Source of the DNA: Syngnathus acus
Taxonomy: Eukaryota > Chordata > Actinopteri > Syngnathiformes > Syngnathidae
Length of the DNA stretch: 64,000 nucleotides
Assembly: GCF_901709675.1 (NCBI RefSeq)
Contig: NC_051097.1
Span: 10,146,039-10,210,038 of the forward strand
Direction of reading: 5' to 3'
Every line of letters starts with the position of its first letter. Positions within the stretch are counted from its first letter, which is position 1. The notes under the pieces are model-generated. The model had not been told where the DNA came from and searched no databases. It was given only the letters and a program-made list of their open reading frames with translations. Shown one piece after another: positions 62,960 to 64,000 of the stretch. The translations under genes were made by a program, and so were the position numbers.

Positions 62960-64000
62960 GAAAAAAGATCATCACAAAAATGTGGAGCATCGAGTTGCCC
63001 TTGAGCAAGGCATCATCGCTTACATGTGATTTCCTTTGCCGACTTGTGAGGAGCAAGCAGACTTATTTTCATTCTGTGGCGCTTTCTGAATGATTATTCC
63101 TCAAAGGCGGTCGCCCCCCCAGGGTTTTAAATCTTTCTTTATTCCAATATCGAAGCGTATCGTATTGCAGCAGTCACAGCTTGGAGGATTTATCAACTTT
63201 GGATGAGGGAGCAAGTAGGGTCAATTATAAAATCACACTTGAGTTTTGATCGGTGCAGCAGTGTGAGAGAATTTTCTATTTGCATTATTATAGATTATCA
63301 CACACAAGTCTGGCGGCAACTGCAAATAAGCTCCCCGCCCAATTTTATTCCAGAAGTTGACAGCCAAGATGGAGGTCACGGAGGTCAGGGCAAGGAAAAG
63401 GGTGCAAATTTGTAAATCCCGCCAATCTGTTTTCGAATTATGCCGGCGCTAGCGTGCGAGGTGTTGTTTCCATGTATTATGGAAATGTAATAGGCCGGCC
63501 ACGCGGGCCCGGGGCGTTCGCAGGTGCTGCGCTCGCCGCGTTTGGCATTCTGCTCCACTTCTCCCACTGAAATGAGTTCTCGCTGGAAACTTACAGAGGA
63601 TGCGGCGCCCACACAGCTGTTCTCCCCCGAGCTGGCGTACATAAAACATAAAAGGTAAGCCTATATGAAAAATGCACAGAGCGCTGGAAAATAATGTGCT
63701 TGATACCCGACTGCTGTCGGGCAGGAGGGAGATAAAGAGAGCGGCCTGCCCTGGATAGATTTTTTTTCTTCTTCTTTTTTTCAGATCTCGTTTGACTGCG
63801 GGCTTGGATGACTTCCTGCGCAAACATTTACTCACCGTGCTCAATCCGCGGATCACATTACAAAGATTGATTGTTCACTTGCCTTTCACCCTCCACTGTT
63901 TCATTGGCCAATATGAAATTAAATGGGATTCTTCAAAGAGGGGAGGGGAGGGGGGGAGGAGTAGTCGACTCGTTATGCATTCGAATAAGTGACTTTGTCT
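61647..64000. other. Region upstream of stom; no gene recognised
   Basis: The part adjoining 61646 is presumably the stom promoter. A CA microsatellite lies at 62914-62952. A GC-rich segment lies at about 63430-63560 (GGCCGGCCACGCGGGCCCGG). No coding exon with recognisable homology was found on either strand. By human synteny the next gene could be a 9q33 neighbour, but nothing here shows it. Confidence 0.45.
62914..62952 (+). repeat. (CA)n microsatellite
   Basis: About 19 uninterrupted CA/AC dinucleotides end in a variant ACGCACAC. Simple repeat in intergenic DNA. Confidence 0.95.

Overview
The window is vertebrate nuclear DNA, almost certainly from a compact-genome teleost fish. Evidence: intron-split genes with GT-AG borders, short introns, proteins colinear with human orthologues, and a tRNA-derived SINE-like segment with a percomorph flavour (species not determinable here). 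Seven protein-coding genes were rebuilt exon by exon; reading-frame phase closes through every junction in the complete genes.

Layout: (1) 173-3757, minus: first three coding exons of an IGSF9/turtle-type Ig adhesion protein; the rest lies left of the window. (2) 3758-16681: gene-poor DNA with small repeats and a likely adra1a 5' non-coding exon. (3) 16682-18920, plus: adra1a, alpha-1A adrenergic receptor, two coding exons. (4) 19858-26225: a repeat block made of an interrupted GAGT microsatellite, a 5.3-kb palindrome (20414-25759) with SINE-bearing arms around a 235-bp tandem array that changes orientation near 23683, and a duplicated GA-rich unit. (5) 27225-35354, minus: dpysl2 (CRMP2) with two alternative first coding exons. 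(6) 38422-42611, minus: bnip3l (Nix). (7) 44277-48035, minus: ppp2r2a (PP2A B55-alpha). (8) 50961-55212, plus: gsn (cytoplasmic-type gelsolin). (9) 56959-61646, minus: stom (stomatin), tail-to-tail with gsn. (10) 61647-64000: no gene recognised.

The order and relative orientation adra1a-dpysl2-bnip3l-ppp2r2a match human 8p21, and the tail-to-tail gsn-stom pair matches human 9q33. The window therefore joins two blocks that are unlinked in human. The genes do not form one pathway: catecholamine signalling, axon guidance, mitophagy, phosphatase targeting, actin severing and membrane scaffolding are all represented.

The most unusual structure is the nested palindrome. Its arms, array orientation switch and per-unit hairpins suggest a foldback element or an inverted duplication followed by unit amplification. 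Its units carry intact nuclear-receptor DR1-like sites and its arms carry CRE palindromes. Whether any of this is functional is inference. Teleost a/b paralogue suffixes cannot be assigned from the sequence alone.
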